Assembly (NCBI RefSeq): GCF_014274685.1
Contig: NZ_CP060393.1
Coordinates: 2,787,501-2,851,500 of the forward strand
Reading direction: 5' to 3'
DNA from: Edaphobacter sp. 4G125
GTDB lineage: Bacteria; Acidobacteriota; Terriglobia; Terriglobales; Acidobacteriaceae
Length of the DNA: 64,000 nt
Shown: positions 35,655 through 44,528 of the stretch, in pieces
How the letters are laid out: each line of letters starts with the position of its first letter
Position numbering within the stretch: position 1 is the stretch's first letter
Notes under the pieces: generated by a model
Database searches by the model: none
The model's input: the letters and a program-made list of their open reading frames with translations, nothing else
What the model was told of the DNA's origin: nothing
Made by a program: the position numbers and the translations under genes

Positions 35655-37634
35655 ATGCCCGCTGACTATCTTTGGCTGATTCCGCTGCTTCCCTTCGCGG
35701 GATTCCTCATTAACGGAACCCTGGGCCGCCGCCTTCCCCGCCCGCTCGTCTCTGCCGTCGCGCTTATCCCCACTTTTCTCTCCGCTAGCCTCTGGGTCTG
35801 GCTCTGGTTCACCATGAAGGCTGCCGGAGCGCCCGAGTCCATCCACTCCACCATCACGCTCTTCGGCAACTCCTGGATCTCCGTCTCTGGCTTTCATGCT
35901 GACTTCGCCTTCACCGTCGACCACCTGACGCTCATCATGCTCGGCGTTGTCACCTGCGTCGGTTTCCTTATTCATCTCTACTCGGTCGGCTACATGGCCC
36001 ACGAGGAAGGCTACTGGCGCTTCTTCGCCTACCTGAACCTGTTCATGTTCTTCATGCTGGTTCTGGTACTCGCCGCCAACTTCCTGCTCCTCTTCGTTGG
36101 ATGGGAGGGTGTCGGCCTCGCCTCGTATCTGCTCATCGGCTTCTACTTCAAGAAGGACTCTGCCGCCGACGCCGGCAAAAAGGCCTTCATCGTCAACCGC
36201 GTGGGCGACTTTGGCTTCCTGCTGGCGATGTTCCTTCTCATCGCCAACTTTGGTTCGCTCGACTTCGACACCATCTTCACCTCCATCTCGCAACACTCCG
36301 AGTGGCAGGGCGGCATCCTCACGGCTATCGCGCTCCTGCTTGTTGTAGGAGCCACCGGTAAGTCCGCGCAGATTCCTCTCTACGTCTGGCTCCCGGACGC
36401 CATGGAAGGACCCACCCCAGTCTCGGCCCTCATCCATGCCGCCACCATGGTCACCGCAGGCATCTACATGGTGGCCCGCGCACATGTCATCTTCGACCGC
36501 AGCCCGTATGCTTTGGGCGTCGTCGCCATCATCGGAGCCGCCACTGCCATCTTCGCCGCCTGCATCGGTATGGTCCAGCACGACATCAAGCGCGTGCTCG
36601 CCTACTCTACCGTTTCGCAGCTCGGCTACATGTTCCTCGCCTGCGGAGTCGGGGCCTACACCGCCGGGATCTTCCACCTCCTCACGCACGCCTTCTTTAA
36701 AGCGCTGCTCTTCCTCGCCGCCGGTTCTGTCATTCACGCCCTCTCCGGTGAACAGGACATGCGCAAGATGGGTGGCCTGCGCAAGCGCATTCCCGTCACC
36801 TTCTGGACCATGACGATGGGTGTCTTCGCCATCGCTGGAATCCCCCCGCTCGCCGGCTTCTTCTCCAAAGATGAAATCCTCTTCCGCGCCTTCACCAGCC
36901 CGAATCCAATCGGAAAGCTTCTCTGGCTCGTCGGCCTCGTCACAGCCGGAATGACTTCGTTCTACATGTTCCGGCTCTGGTTCAAGACCTTCTTCGGCAA
37001 GGAGCGCTTCGAAGAGCACCACCGTGACGCTCACCACGGAGACCATGGACACGCGCACGGCGTCCACGAGTCCCCGCTCGTCATGACGCTCCCGCTCATG
37101 GTTCTCGCCCTGCTCTCCATCATCGGAGGATGGGTGGGTGTTCCTGCTGCCCTTGGCGGCCACGACGAGATTGGCGAGTTCCTCGCACCTGTCTTCTCCG
37201 GCGTTCAGGTCACCGAAGTTGTCAGCCACTCCACCGAACTCGGCCTTGCTGCCGTCTCCGTGCTCGTCGCGCTTCTCGGCCTCTTCATTGCCTACGTGCT
37301 CTACTGCAAGAAGCCCGGAACCGCCGCAAGCTACGCGCAGAAATTCCCTGCCCTCTATCGCCTCGTCGAGAACAAGTTCTACGTTGACGAGATCTATCAG
37401 GCACTGATCGTCACACCGTTGCTGGTCTTCTCTCGTCTCATCCTGGGCACTCTTGTCGATGGTGGCCTGGTCAACGGCTCTGGCTATGCTGCCGGAGCGT
37501 CCGCCCTCGGACTTGGTGCGCTGGTTCGCCGCGTCCAATCCGGAAACATTCGTTCTTATGCTGGCTGGCTTGCTCTGGGAGCAGCCGCCGTCATCGCTGT
37601 CATGATCTTCGGCCACACACGCTGGTTGAACTAA
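35655..37634 (+). CDS. nuoL: NADH-quinone oxidoreductase subunit L
   Basis: Antiporter-like proton-pumping subunit, 659 aa, with about 14-16 helices and a C-terminal lateral helix. FVGWEGVGLASYLLIGF, YVWLPDAMEGPTPVSALIHAATMVTAG and HDIKRVLAYSTVSQLGYM are the signature regions. A His-rich stretch near residue 455 (EEHHRDAHHGDHGHAHGVH) lies in a loop and may bind metal. The ATG at 35655 is 16 bases after nuoK; the longer open frame overlaps nuoK and is rejected. Confidence 0.96.
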   Translation: MPADYLWLIPLLPFAGFLINGTLGRRLPRPLVSAVALIPTFLSASLWVWLWFTMKAAGAPESIHSTITLFGNSWISVSGFHADFAFTVDHLTLIMLGVVTCVGFLIHLYSVGYMAHEEGYWRFFAYLNLFMFFMLVLVLAANFLLLFVGWEGVGLASYLLIGFYFKKDSAADAGKKAFIVNRVGDFGFLLAMFLLIANFGSLDFDTIFTSISQHSEWQGGILTAIALLLVVGATGKSAQIPLYVWLPDAMEGPTPVSALIHAATMVTAGIYMVARAHVIFDRSPYALGVVAIIGAATAIFAACIGMVQHDIKRVLAYSTVSQLGYMFLACGVGAYTAGIFHLLTHAFFKALLFLAAGSVIHALSGEQDMRKMGGLRKRIPVTFWTMTMGVFAIAGIPPLAGFFSKDEILFRAFTSPNPIGKLLWLVGLVTAGMTSFYMFRLWFKTFFGKERFEEHHRDAHHGDHGHAHGVHESPLVMTLPLMVLALLSIIGGWVGVPAALGGHDEIGEFLAPVFSGVQVTEVVSHSTELGLAAVSVLVALLGLFIAYVLYCKKPGTAASYAQKFPALYRLVENKFYVDEIYQALIVTPLLVFSRLILGTLVDGGLVNGSGYAAGASALGLGALVRRVQSGNIRSYAGWLALGAAAVIAVMIFGHTRWLN

Positions 37635-37639
37635 TTTTG

Positions 37640-37679
37640 CTTATCATTCCGCACCGCAGCGGAGGAATCTGTTTTTCGC
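37640..37679 (+). repeat. Dispersed repeat, copy 2, in the nuoL-nuoM gap
   Basis: TTATCATTCCGCACCGCAGC followed by GGAGGAATCTGTTTTTCGC. It has the same layout as the repeat at 28961 (ATTC-centred left arm, GAAT/GGAAT right arm, C-rich tail). It occupies most of the 66 bases between nuoL and nuoM. Confidence 0.55.
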
Positions 37680-37700
37680 ATCAAGTACTAAAAGGAAACG

Positions 37701-39299
37701 ATGAATCTCGATCACAACATCCTGACGATCATCACCTTCACCCCGCTGGTCGGGGCCATCGTCCTCGCACTGTTGCCCGACCGTGACAAGCTTCAGCAGT
37801 GGGGAGCACTTATCGTCACTCTGCTGACCTTCTTCTTTACGCTTCACCTTCCCTTCCACTACGACTACAGCGCTCCCGCGGACTCCTTCCAGTTCCAGCA
37901 GAACCTCTCCTGGATCACCTCTCCCTCCATCCACTATCACGTCGGCGCCGATGGCCTCTCGCTATGGCTTGTTGTCCTCACCGGCCTTCTCGCTCCGCTC
38001 GGCGTTCTCATCTCCTGGCGTGCTATCGACAACCGTCGCCGCCTCTTCTATACCCTCTTCCTGCTCCAGCAAGTCGCGATGCTCGGCATCTTCGTCTCGC
38101 TCGATCTCTTCCTCTACTACGCCTTCTGGGAGCTTTCTCTCGTCCCCATGGCGCTGCTGATCGCCACCTTTGGGCGTACCGAAAACCGCCGTCGCGCTGC
38201 CATCAAGTTCTTTCTCTACGCCTTTATCCCCTCGGCTATCCTGCTCGTCGGAATGCTCTGGCTCTACGCCCGCACCAGCACCTTCGACTTCCCTCAGCTC
38301 GCACAGCTGGCTGCAACCCACAGCATCTCCTCCAATCAAGCTGCTCTCTGGCTTGCCTCCCTGGCCTTCCTTGTAGCCTTTGCGGTCAAAGTTCCGGTCT
38401 TCCCGCTGCACGGCTGGCTGTCTGATGCCGTCTCCGAAGCCCCCACTGCCGCAGTCATGGTGATTGCCGGGAAGCTCGGTCTCTACTCGATCCTGCGCTT
38501 TTCCTTCGGCATCTTCCCTGCCCAGTCGCACCGCATCGCTCCCCTGATGCTCGCTCTGGGAGCCATCGGCATCGTTTACGGCGCGCTCATCGCTCTCGTC
38601 CAGAAAGACCTCAAGCGCCTCGCTGCCTTCGCCACCCTCGGCCACGTCAGCGTTGTCATTCTCGGCATCTTCGCCTTCACTGTCTCCGGTATCGACGGCG
38701 GGATCTATCAGATCCTCAACGAGGGCATCGGCGGCGCAGCTCTCTTCATGCTCCTCGGGTTGCTCTACGAGCGCTATCACACCTACGACATGCGCGAGTA
38801 CGGCGGCCTGGCCTCTCGTCTGCCGTGGATCGTTACCATGTTCGTTCTCACGGCGCTCTCCACCGCAGGCCTCCCCATGCTCAACGGCTTCGTTGGTGAG
38901 TTCCTCGTCTTTTCCGGAGCGATGCAGTCTGCTATAGCGCATCATGTCGGCTGGACGGCCTTCGCCACCACCAGCGTCATCCTCACCGCCTCTTACATGC
39001 TCTGGATGATTCAACGGGTCTTCTACGGCGATCTCAGCCGCCGCGCCGAGCGCGTGATTCCCTACGACCTCACCTCTCGCGAACACCTGGCCCTCTGGCC
39101 GTTGGTCGCGCTCTTCCTCTTCATGGGAATCGCATCGCCTGTCTTCATGCGGGCAATCGACACCGCTGGCTCCCGTATCGCGGCCACGGTCAATCACAGT
39201 CAAGCCGTTACCGTAAACTTCGAAGCTTCTTCGAGCAGCGCGACTGCACCTGAGACAGCAACCATGACAACATCCTCTGCGGCGAAAGGAGCCCGATAG
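37701..39299 (+). CDS. nuoM: NADH-quinone oxidoreductase subunit M
   Basis: Second antiporter-like subunit, 532 aa, 14 helices. YYAFWELSLVPMALLIATFGR has the conserved Glu of helix 5, and VFPLHGWLSDAVSEAPTAAVMVIAGKLGLY the broken helix 7 with the pump Lys. The hydrophilic tail of about 30 residues (SSSSATAPETATMTTSS) is longer than usual. nuoN begins on the next base after its stop. Confidence 0.96.
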   Translation: MNLDHNILTIITFTPLVGAIVLALLPDRDKLQQWGALIVTLLTFFFTLHLPFHYDYSAPADSFQFQQNLSWITSPSIHYHVGADGLSLWLVVLTGLLAPLGVLISWRAIDNRRRLFYTLFLLQQVAMLGIFVSLDLFLYYAFWELSLVPMALLIATFGRTENRRRAAIKFFLYAFIPSAILLVGMLWLYARTSTFDFPQLAQLAATHSISSNQAALWLASLAFLVAFAVKVPVFPLHGWLSDAVSEAPTAAVMVIAGKLGLYSILRFSFGIFPAQSHRIAPLMLALGAIGIVYGALIALVQKDLKRLAAFATLGHVSVVILGIFAFTVSGIDGGIYQILNEGIGGAALFMLLGLLYERYHTYDMREYGGLASRLPWIVTMFVLTALSTAGLPMLNGFVGEFLVFSGAMQSAIAHHVGWTAFATTSVILTASYMLWMIQRVFYGDLSRRAERVIPYDLTSREHLALWPLVALFLFMGIASPVFMRAIDTAGSRIAATVNHSQAVTVNFEASSSSATAPETATMTTSSAAKGAR

Positions 39300-40799
39300 A
39301 TGTCTCCTAACGTCCTTGCTCTTCTGCCCGAGATCATCCTCACCCTCGCCGGGGTCATCATCATGCTGGCGGAACCGCTCTTCCCCGTGGGAGCAACCCG
39401 CAAGCCCCTCGGCTGGCTCGCGGTCCTCGGAACTTTCGCCGCTGGTCTTGCCAGCTGGTATCAGCTCGGCTTCGGCACCATCCATGCCTTCTTCGGAACC
39501 ATTCAGGTGGACGCATTCTCGGTCTTCTTCCATCTACTGATTGCGGCCATTGTTCTGGTCACGCTGCTCAGCTCGATCGACTACTTTGAAGGTCACGCCT
39601 CCCACGCAGGCGAATACTTTGCGCTCGTCCTCTTCGGCGCGGTCGGCATGATGCTCATGACCAGCTCCGTCGAGTTGCTCATGGTCTTTGTTGGACTTGA
39701 GATCTCCTCCATCTCCACCTACATCATGGCCGGCTTCCGCAAAGGCCAGGCCGCGACCGCCGAGTCCTCCATCAAATACTTCCTGCTTGGATCCTTCGCC
39801 ACGGCCTTCTTCCTCTACGGAATCGCACTGGCCTTCGGCGCCACCGGCTCCACCCGCATCGACATCATCTCGCACGGCCTCTCGACTACCGCCTCCCCAA
39901 CCCTGGCTCTGCTCTCCCTTGCCCTCATCATCATCGGCATCGGATTCAAAGTCTCGGCCGCGCCCTTCCATGTCTGGACCCCCGACGTCTACCAGGGCGC
40001 ACCAGCTCCGGTCGTCGGCCTCATGTCTACGGCTCCAAAGGCTGCCGCCTTCGCTGTCCTGCTCCGTATCCTCTTCTCCGGCTTCCCCACCTACGAGCCG
40101 CGCTGGGCCATGCTGATCTGGGTCATTGCTGTGCTCTCCATGTTCATCGGGAATCTGGGCGCTCTGCTTCAGCGCGACGTCAAGCGCATGCTGGCCTATT
40201 CTTCCATCGCGCACGCGGGCTATCTGCTGGTCGCCTATACGGCCTTCCCTGCTGACGGCATTGCCTCAGCCTGCTTCTACACCGCCGCTTACGCTGCCAT
40301 GAACGTCGGCGCCTTTACCGTCATCACCTTGATCGGCGGGTATGACGAACGCGCTCGCACCATCGATGACTACACCGGCCTTGCCCTCAAGCGTCCGGTG
40401 CTGGCCGCCGCACTCGGCCTCTTCCTCATCTCGCTGATTGGAATCCCTTTCACCGGAGGGTTCTTCGGTAAGTTCTACGTCTTCACGGCTGCGCTGCATG
40501 CAGGTAATGTCTGGCTTGCGGTCTTCGGCCTGCTCAACAGCGGTATCGCCTGCTTCTACTATCTGCGCCTGCTGGCCGCTCTCTACACCCGCCCGCACAC
40601 GGAAAACGACCGTGTCGACGCCCATGCACCGGTCACAATCCCCGCAGCAATCGCCCTCACCTTTACTGCGGTTGCGACCCTGCTTCTCGGTGTCGCTCCG
40701 AACCGCATCCTCGGCCTGGCTCAGAAGAGTGCGGATGTAACGATTCATAGTACTCCGGTCGAACCCGCACAGAACCCCATGACCAGCATCAACCGTTAG
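39300..40799 (+). CDS. nuoN: NADH-quinone oxidoreductase subunit N
   Basis: Third antiporter-like subunit, 499 aa. [46 protein letters not shown] and [20 protein letters not shown] are the signature helices. It directly abuts nuoM with no spacer and is the last nuo gene. A hairpin follows at 40820-40859. Confidence 0.96.
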   Translation: MSPNVLALLPEIILTLAGVIIMLAEPLFPVGATRKPLGWLAVLGTFAAGLASWYQLGFGTIHAFFGTIQVDAFSVFFHLLIAAIVLVTLLSSIDYFEGHASHAGEYFALVLFGAVGMMLMTSSVELLMVFVGLEISSISTYIMAGFRKGQAATAESSIKYFLLGSFATAFFLYGIALAFGATGSTRIDIISHGLSTTASPTLALLSLALIIIGIGFKVSAAPFHVWTPDVYQGAPAPVVGLMSTAPKAAAFAVLLRILFSGFPTYEPRWAMLIWVIAVLSMFIGNLGALLQRDVKRMLAYSSIAHAGYLLVAYTAFPADGIASACFYTAAYAAMNVGAFTVITLIGGYDERARTIDDYTGLALKRPVLAAALGLFLISLIGIPFTGGFFGKFYVFTAALHAGNVWLAVFGLLNSGIACFYYLRLLAALYTRPHTENDRVDAHAPVTIPAAIALTFTAVATLLLGVAPNRILGLAQKSADVTIHSTPVEPAQNPMTSINR

Positions 40800-40819
40800 A
40801 AACGGTAATCCACCAGAAA

Positions 40820-40859
40820 GACCTCGCCCGCGATATCCTTTCGCTGTAAGAGCGAGGTC
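40820..40859 (+). terminator. Probable terminator of the nuo operon
   Basis: GACCTCGC at 40820-40827 pairs with GCGAGGTC at 40852-40859 over a 24-base loop, followed by TTCTTATGTTTTTC. It begins 20 bases after the nuoN stop. The loop is long, and the next ORF starts five bases beyond the stem, so termination may be partial. Confidence 0.5.
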
Positions 40860-40864
40860 TTCTT

Positions 40865-41173
40865 ATGTTTTTCTTTCTTAAACTCATCCCGCCACGCTCA
40901 TCTTTCGCGGCCGATATGAATCCGCAGGAGCGAGATCTAATGCAGCAGCATGTTGTCCATATCCGGTCGTACTTCGAATCCGGCTCTGTGCTCGCATTTG
41001 GACCAGTCCTTGCCCCCGAAGGCTCCTTCGGAATGGCAATCTTGAACGTCCCCGATCTCTCCGCTGCTCAAAACATCCTCGAGACTGATCCCTCCGTCGT
41101 CGCCGGACTCAACCGTTTTGAGATCTACCCTATGCATCTAGGCGGAGCGCAAGGAGCCCGCGAAAGTTCTTGA
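40865..41173 (+). CDS. YciI-like protein
   Basis: 102-aa alpha/beta protein of the YCII family: FFFLKLIPPRSSFAADMNPQERDLMQQHVVHIRSYFESG opens the fold (short tags: LKLIPPR and MQQHVVHIR), and GSVLAFGPVLAPEGSFGMAILNV holds the conserved Gly-Pro core. The biochemical role of such proteins is uncertain. It may use the hairpin region before it as leader. It is on the same strand as the DGPF/ECF pair but separated by 143 bases with its own promoter. Confidence 0.78.
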   Translation: MFFFLKLIPPRSSFAADMNPQERDLMQQHVVHIRSYFESGSVLAFGPVLAPEGSFGMAILNVPDLSAAQNILETDPSVVAGLNRFEIYPMHLGGAQGARESS

Positions 41174-41238
41174 ACCGACAACCGAACAGCTCCGTCTCTA
41201 AACTTCTACAGTTCCCTTAAGCAAAAAAATCCCTTCCC

Positions 41239-41267
41239 TGTCCAATTCACCCTCCCTGGGACGACAT
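41239..41267 (+). promoter_or_regulatory. Candidate ECF42-type promoter
   Basis: TGTCCA at 41239-41244, 17-base spacer, CGACAT at 41262-41267, 49 bases before the DGPF gene. ECF42 sigma factors are reported to use TGTCGA/CGA-type elements upstream of DGPF genes, so this fits self-activation. One base departs from the -35 consensus. Confidence 0.5.
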
Positions 41268-41316
41268 ACCAGTAGCAGGAGATAATCCTGACTACAGACG
41301 GAACAGGAGAACAACA

Positions 41317-41664
41317 ATGCAATATCTACTGGCGCTCTACTCGCAGGAAGACGGATGGAAGGCTCTTACCAAGGAGCAGCAGGAACAGGGAGTAGCTGCC
41401 TATACAGCCTATGGCGAAGCGCTGCGCAAGGCCGGTGTCTATGTCGGCTCCAACCGGCTGCAGCCGGTCGCTACGGCTACGACCGTGCGTTTGGTTGACG
41501 GCAAATCGCAGGTGCTGGACGGCCCTTATATCGATTCGAAAGAGCAGCTTGCCGGCTACTATCTGATCGACGTCCCCGATCTGGACACCGCACTGGCCTG
41601 GGCCGCACGTTGCCCCGGAGCTAGCCACGGCATTATCGAAGTTCGTCCCATCTGGGCCTACTAA
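41317..41664 (+). CDS. DGPF-domain (YCII-related) protein paired with an ECF sigma factor
   Basis: 115-aa protein with the DGPF-type motif DGPYIDSKEQLAGYYLIDV and an N-terminal QYLLALYSQEDGW strand. DGPF proteins accompany ECF42 sigma factors in many phyla; the role is thought to be stress or antibiotic related but is unsettled. It ends 30 bases before the sigma gene and follows an ECF-like promoter element. The last residues RPIWAY are typical of the family. Confidence 0.88.
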   Translation: MQYLLALYSQEDGWKALTKEQQEQGVAAYTAYGEALRKAGVYVGSNRLQPVATATTVRLVDGKSQVLDGPYIDSKEQLAGYYLIDVPDLDTALAWAARCPGASHGIIEVRPIWAY

Positions 41665-41694
41665 CCACGCTCGAACACAGCAAGGTACCGACCT

Positions 41695-42954
41695 ATGACG
41701 AAGACCTCCATCGACGTCGTCATCAACCACGAAGCCCACAGAACGGCCGATATGGTAGCGCGGCGCAGCTACGGCAAGTTGATTGCCTTCCTCGCCGCGC
41801 GCACCCGCAACGTCGCCGCCGCCGAAGACGCGCTCTCCGAGGCCTTTGCCTCGGCGCTTGCCGACTGGCCGCGCAACGGTTGTCCTAATAACCCCGAGGC
41901 ATGGCTCCTGACCGCCGCTCGGCGAAGGCTCATCGATGCTGCACGGCGCCGCAATACCAGTGACGGAGCCGTCCCGCAGCTCCAGCTTCTCTCCGAAGAA
42001 TTAGAGGTTGCATCCGCACAGACTGAGATTCCCGACCGTCGCCTCGCATTGATGTTTGCCTGTGCACATCCCGCCATCGACGCAGAACTACGCGCTCCAC
42101 TGATGCTACAAGTCGTAGTCGGTCTGGATGCAAAGACTATCGCCTCGGCCTTTCTCGTCTCTCCCGCGGCGATGAGCAAACGCCTGGTACGCGCCAAGAC
42201 CAAAATCCACGAAGCAGGAATCCCCTTCCGCATCCCGGAGCCCGAAGAGCTGGCGCCCCGGCTCGACGCCGTCCTCGACTCCATCTACGCCGCCTTCGCC
42301 GAGGGCTGGACCGATCCCGGCGGCACTGACATCGCTCGACGCGATCTCACCGAAGAGGCTTTCTTTCTCGCCCGCTTGGTCGTCGAGTTGCTGCCTGCTG
42401 AACCGGAACCGTTCGGCCTGCTTGCGCTGATGCTCTATGCCGAGGCTAGGCGCAATGCGCGTCGCAACGCGAGCGGAGCCTACATCCCGCTCACCGGGCA
42501 GGACACCACGCAGTGGAATGCTGGCATGATTTACGAAGCGGAAGTGATTCTCCATCATGCCCGCACGTTAAGCATTATTGGGCGCTACCAAATCGAGGCG
42601 GCCATCCAGTCCGCGCACATTGCGCGACACCGCAGCGGTCACAATAACTGGCCGGATATCGTGACGCTGTACGACGCGCTGGCAGCCATATCCAACTCAC
42701 CAGTCGTTGCCATCAACCGCGCACTCGCCATCGCCGAAATCGAAGGTCCACGCGCCGGACTCGACGCTATGCCACGGCTTACGAACGATACCCGTCTCAA
42801 CCAGTACCAACCCTTCTGGGCAGCGCGCGCAGAACTGCTTTCTCGCATCGGAGCATGCAACAAAGCGCGTGAGGCATACGATATGGCCATCGGACTCGAA
42901 CGCGATCCAGCCGTTCGCAGCTTTCTCCAGCAGCGCCTTGCGGCATTAACTTAA
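41695..42954 (+). CDS. ECF42-group RNA polymerase sigma factor with C-terminal TPR-like extension
   Basis: 419 aa, about twice a normal ECF sigma. Sigma2 region covers residues 15-80 (SYGKLIAFLAARTRNVAAAEDALSEAF in parts: AEDALSEAFASAL, PEAWLLTAARRRLIDAARR). Sigma4 is residues 125-175 (LKTIASAFLVSPAAMSKRLVRAK-like region: SPAAMSKRLVRAKTKI). The remaining 230 residues hold repeated helical hairpins (EEAFFLARLVVELLPAEPE, IEAAIQSAHIARH, AISNSPVVAINRALAIAE). No anti-sigma gene is present; ECF42 control is thought to involve this extension. Confidence 0.93.
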   Translation: MTKTSIDVVINHEAHRTADMVARRSYGKLIAFLAARTRNVAAAEDALSEAFASALADWPRNGCPNNPEAWLLTAARRRLIDAARRRNTSDGAVPQLQLLSEELEVASAQTEIPDRRLALMFACAHPAIDAELRAPLMLQVVVGLDAKTIASAFLVSPAAMSKRLVRAKTKIHEAGIPFRIPEPEELAPRLDAVLDSIYAAFAEGWTDPGGTDIARRDLTEEAFFLARLVVELLPAEPEPFGLLALMLYAEARRNARRNASGAYIPLTGQDTTQWNAGMIYEAEVILHHARTLSIIGRYQIEAAIQSAHIARHRSGHNNWPDIVTLYDALAAISNSPVVAINRALAIAEIEGPRAGLDAMPRLTNDTRLNQYQPFWAARAELLSRIGACNKAREAYDMAIGLERDPAVRSFLQQRLAALT

Positions 42955-43276
42955 CGTCCTAAGGTCATTGGCTTCTATAAAAATTTGTCGTCCTGAGTGA
43001 AACGGCTTCAGCCGTGAGTCGAAGGATCTGGGTTTCAATATCTTGTCAACCCCAAATTCCATACATGTCACACAAAACAAACCATATCCAAGTTGCAGAT
43101 TTACCCCACCTCACCAGCTAAACTTAAAGCAGTACAAAAGATACGTTTAAATCCACCCCAACCTGCAAGAAAATCTAGTCCGAACTTAAGTTATTTTTCA
43201 TCAATACTTTGCGCAAAAAAGATAGGGGGGGTCATTACAAAACTATCCCTACCCACTAACCGGATGGTTAAACAAA
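42955..43276. other. AT-rich spacer between the sigma factor and atpE
   Basis: About 320 bases at a convergent junction. It contains dispersed repeat copy 3 at 42985-43033, then an AT-rich run with no credible gene on either strand. The atp operon terminator follows at 43277. Confidence 0.5.
42985..43033 (+). repeat. Dispersed repeat, copy 3
   Basis: GTCGTCCTGAGTGAAACG, an inner palindrome ACGGCTTCAGCCGT, then GAGTCGAAGGATCTGGGTTTC. The outer parts match the lysS copy (CTGAGCGGAG...GAAGTCGAAGGATCTGCGGTT). It lies 30 bases after the sigma factor stop. Confidence 0.65.
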
Positions 43277-43304
43277 GAAGGCCCTCGCCGAAGCGAGGAC
43301 CTTC
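43277..43304 (-). terminator. Terminator of the atp operon
   Basis: On the minus strand an 11-base stem with one mismatch closes a UUCG tetraloop, followed by TTTGTTTAA. It lies 17 bases after the atpE stop at 43321. This is a strong intrinsic terminator. Confidence 0.85.
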
Positions 43305-43320
43305 CAACAACCAGACGAGC

Positions 43321-43632
43321 TTACGCCTGCACCTTGAGGAAGATGATCACGAAGGTGAACAGCGCGAGCGACTCGATGAAGGCCAGACCGAGAATCAGGA
43401 AGATGAAGATTCCGGGGCGGGCGCCAGGGTTACGAGCAAGAGCCTCGGTGGCCGAAGCGGTTGCCTTACCCTGACCGAGACCGCAGAGACCAGCCGCAAG
43501 GGCCATGCCCAGACCGGCGGCCAGAGGAACCCACTGCGAAGCGGGCGAGTAGTTTGCTGCGCCCTGCGCAAAAGCCGGCGTTGCGAGCAGCATCGCGGCC
43601 AACGACATAAACAGATACTGAAGCTTCTTCAT
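43321..43632 (-). CDS. atpE: ATP synthase F0 subunit c
   Basis: Two-helix rotor subunit, 103 aa including an N-terminal hydrophobic lead that looks like a signal peptide (LFMSLAAMLLATPAFAQ), so the mature protein may be about 80 aa. Helix 1 has GLGQGKATASATEALARNP, the polar loop follows, and helix 2 has the ion-binding Glu in LAFIESLALF. The ATG at 43632 follows GGGAGATGGAGTTGAT; an in-frame start at 43683 is less likely. Last gene of the F0 set. Confidence 0.94.
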   Translation of the reverse strand: MKKLQYLFMSLAAMLLATPAFAQGAANYSPASQWVPLAAGLGMALAAGLCGLGQGKATASATEALARNPGARPGIFIFLILGLAFIESLALFTFVIIFLKVQA

Positions 43633-43755
43633 ATCAACTCCATCTCCCGTCAGATACGCCACCAGTGGGTGGTTGATGCTCACCGTGCTGGCACCCTCAC
43701 GCTCGCGGCGTTATTGCTACGGTAGAGAGGGAGTCCCTCCACCGCAAACTCAAGA

Positions 43756-44490
43756 TTAATGATCGTGCGCCACTGCCAGCGACAGATAGATCGCAGCCAG
43801 CAGGAAGAACACATACGCCTGTACCACGGCAACGCCCAGGTGCAGTCCCAGGAAGATCAGCGGAATACCGATCGGCACCAGCGAGAAGAACGCCAGGGTT
43901 ACCAGATCGCCGGCAAACATGTTCGCGTAAAGACGGACCGTCAGCGAAAGCACGCGGGCACAGTGCGAGATGATCTCAATGGGAAACAGCAGAGGATACA
44001 GCCACCACACCGGCCCGAGGAACTGCTTGATGTAAGCAACACCGTTCGCGCGCAGGCCATGGTAGTGGTAGTAGAGGAACGTAACCAGAGCGAAGCCCAG
44101 CGGCACCACAGCGTTCGCGGTCGGCGACTCAAACCACGGCGAAGCCAGTCCCAGCAGGTTGCTCAGCAGGATGAACAGAAACAGCGCCGTCAGGAAGCTG
44201 ACGAAGCGTTCATAGCCATGCCCGATGATCGATTCGCCCTGCTCTCTCACGAACGAGTTGGTCATCTCCGCCAGATGCTGGAAGGCCCCCGGCTTCTCAA
44301 CGCTCAGAGTCACCCGCACCACAAGGAAGTACGCCAGCAGAATCAGAAAGACCAGCAACTCCATCGCAAAGGCATTCGTAATCGGAGCCTGCGGATACTT
44401 CGGATGCACATGAAACGCCCCTAGCAACGCGGCGACTGGCGCAGCAAAGTGGGCGTTCAGAAACTTGGTAAACAGAAGCTGAGTCGGCAT
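43756..44490 (-). CDS. atpB: ATP synthase F0 subunit a
   Basis: Stator subunit with the proton half-channels, 244 aa. The essential Arg lies in RVLSLTVRLYANMFAGDLV, and the C-terminal helix has LGVAVVQAYVFFLLAAIYLSLAVAHDH (shown as VVQAYVFFLLAAIY). FVREQGESIIGHGYERF is part of the N-terminal region. It precedes atpE by 123 bases. Subunit b and the F1 genes are absent. Confidence 0.95.
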   Translation of the reverse strand: MPTQLLFTKFLNAHFAAPVAALLGAFHVHPKYPQAPITNAFAMELLVFLILLAYFLVVRVTLSVEKPGAFQHLAEMTNSFVREQGESIIGHGYERFVSFLTALFLFILLSNLLGLASPWFESPTANAVVPLGFALVTFLYYHYHGLRANGVAYIKQFLGPVWWLYPLLFPIEIISHCARVLSLTVRLYANMFAGDLVTLAFFSLVPIGIPLIFLGLHLGVAVVQAYVFFLLAAIYLSLAVAHDH

Positions 44491-44528
44491 ATAAAAATAA
44501 ACAGAACAGTTTTAGGATCTAGCAACTC

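Noticed and set aside
35628..37616. A 662-codon open frame antisense to nuoL
   Set aside because: It is rich in Asp, Glu and Gly with no domain, and mirrors the codon bias of nuoL. Similar antisense frames occur opposite nuoM, galK and lysS.
37962..39533. A 523-codon open frame antisense to nuoM and the nuoN start
   Set aside because: Composition is that of reversed coding sequence, and nuoM and nuoN are certain.
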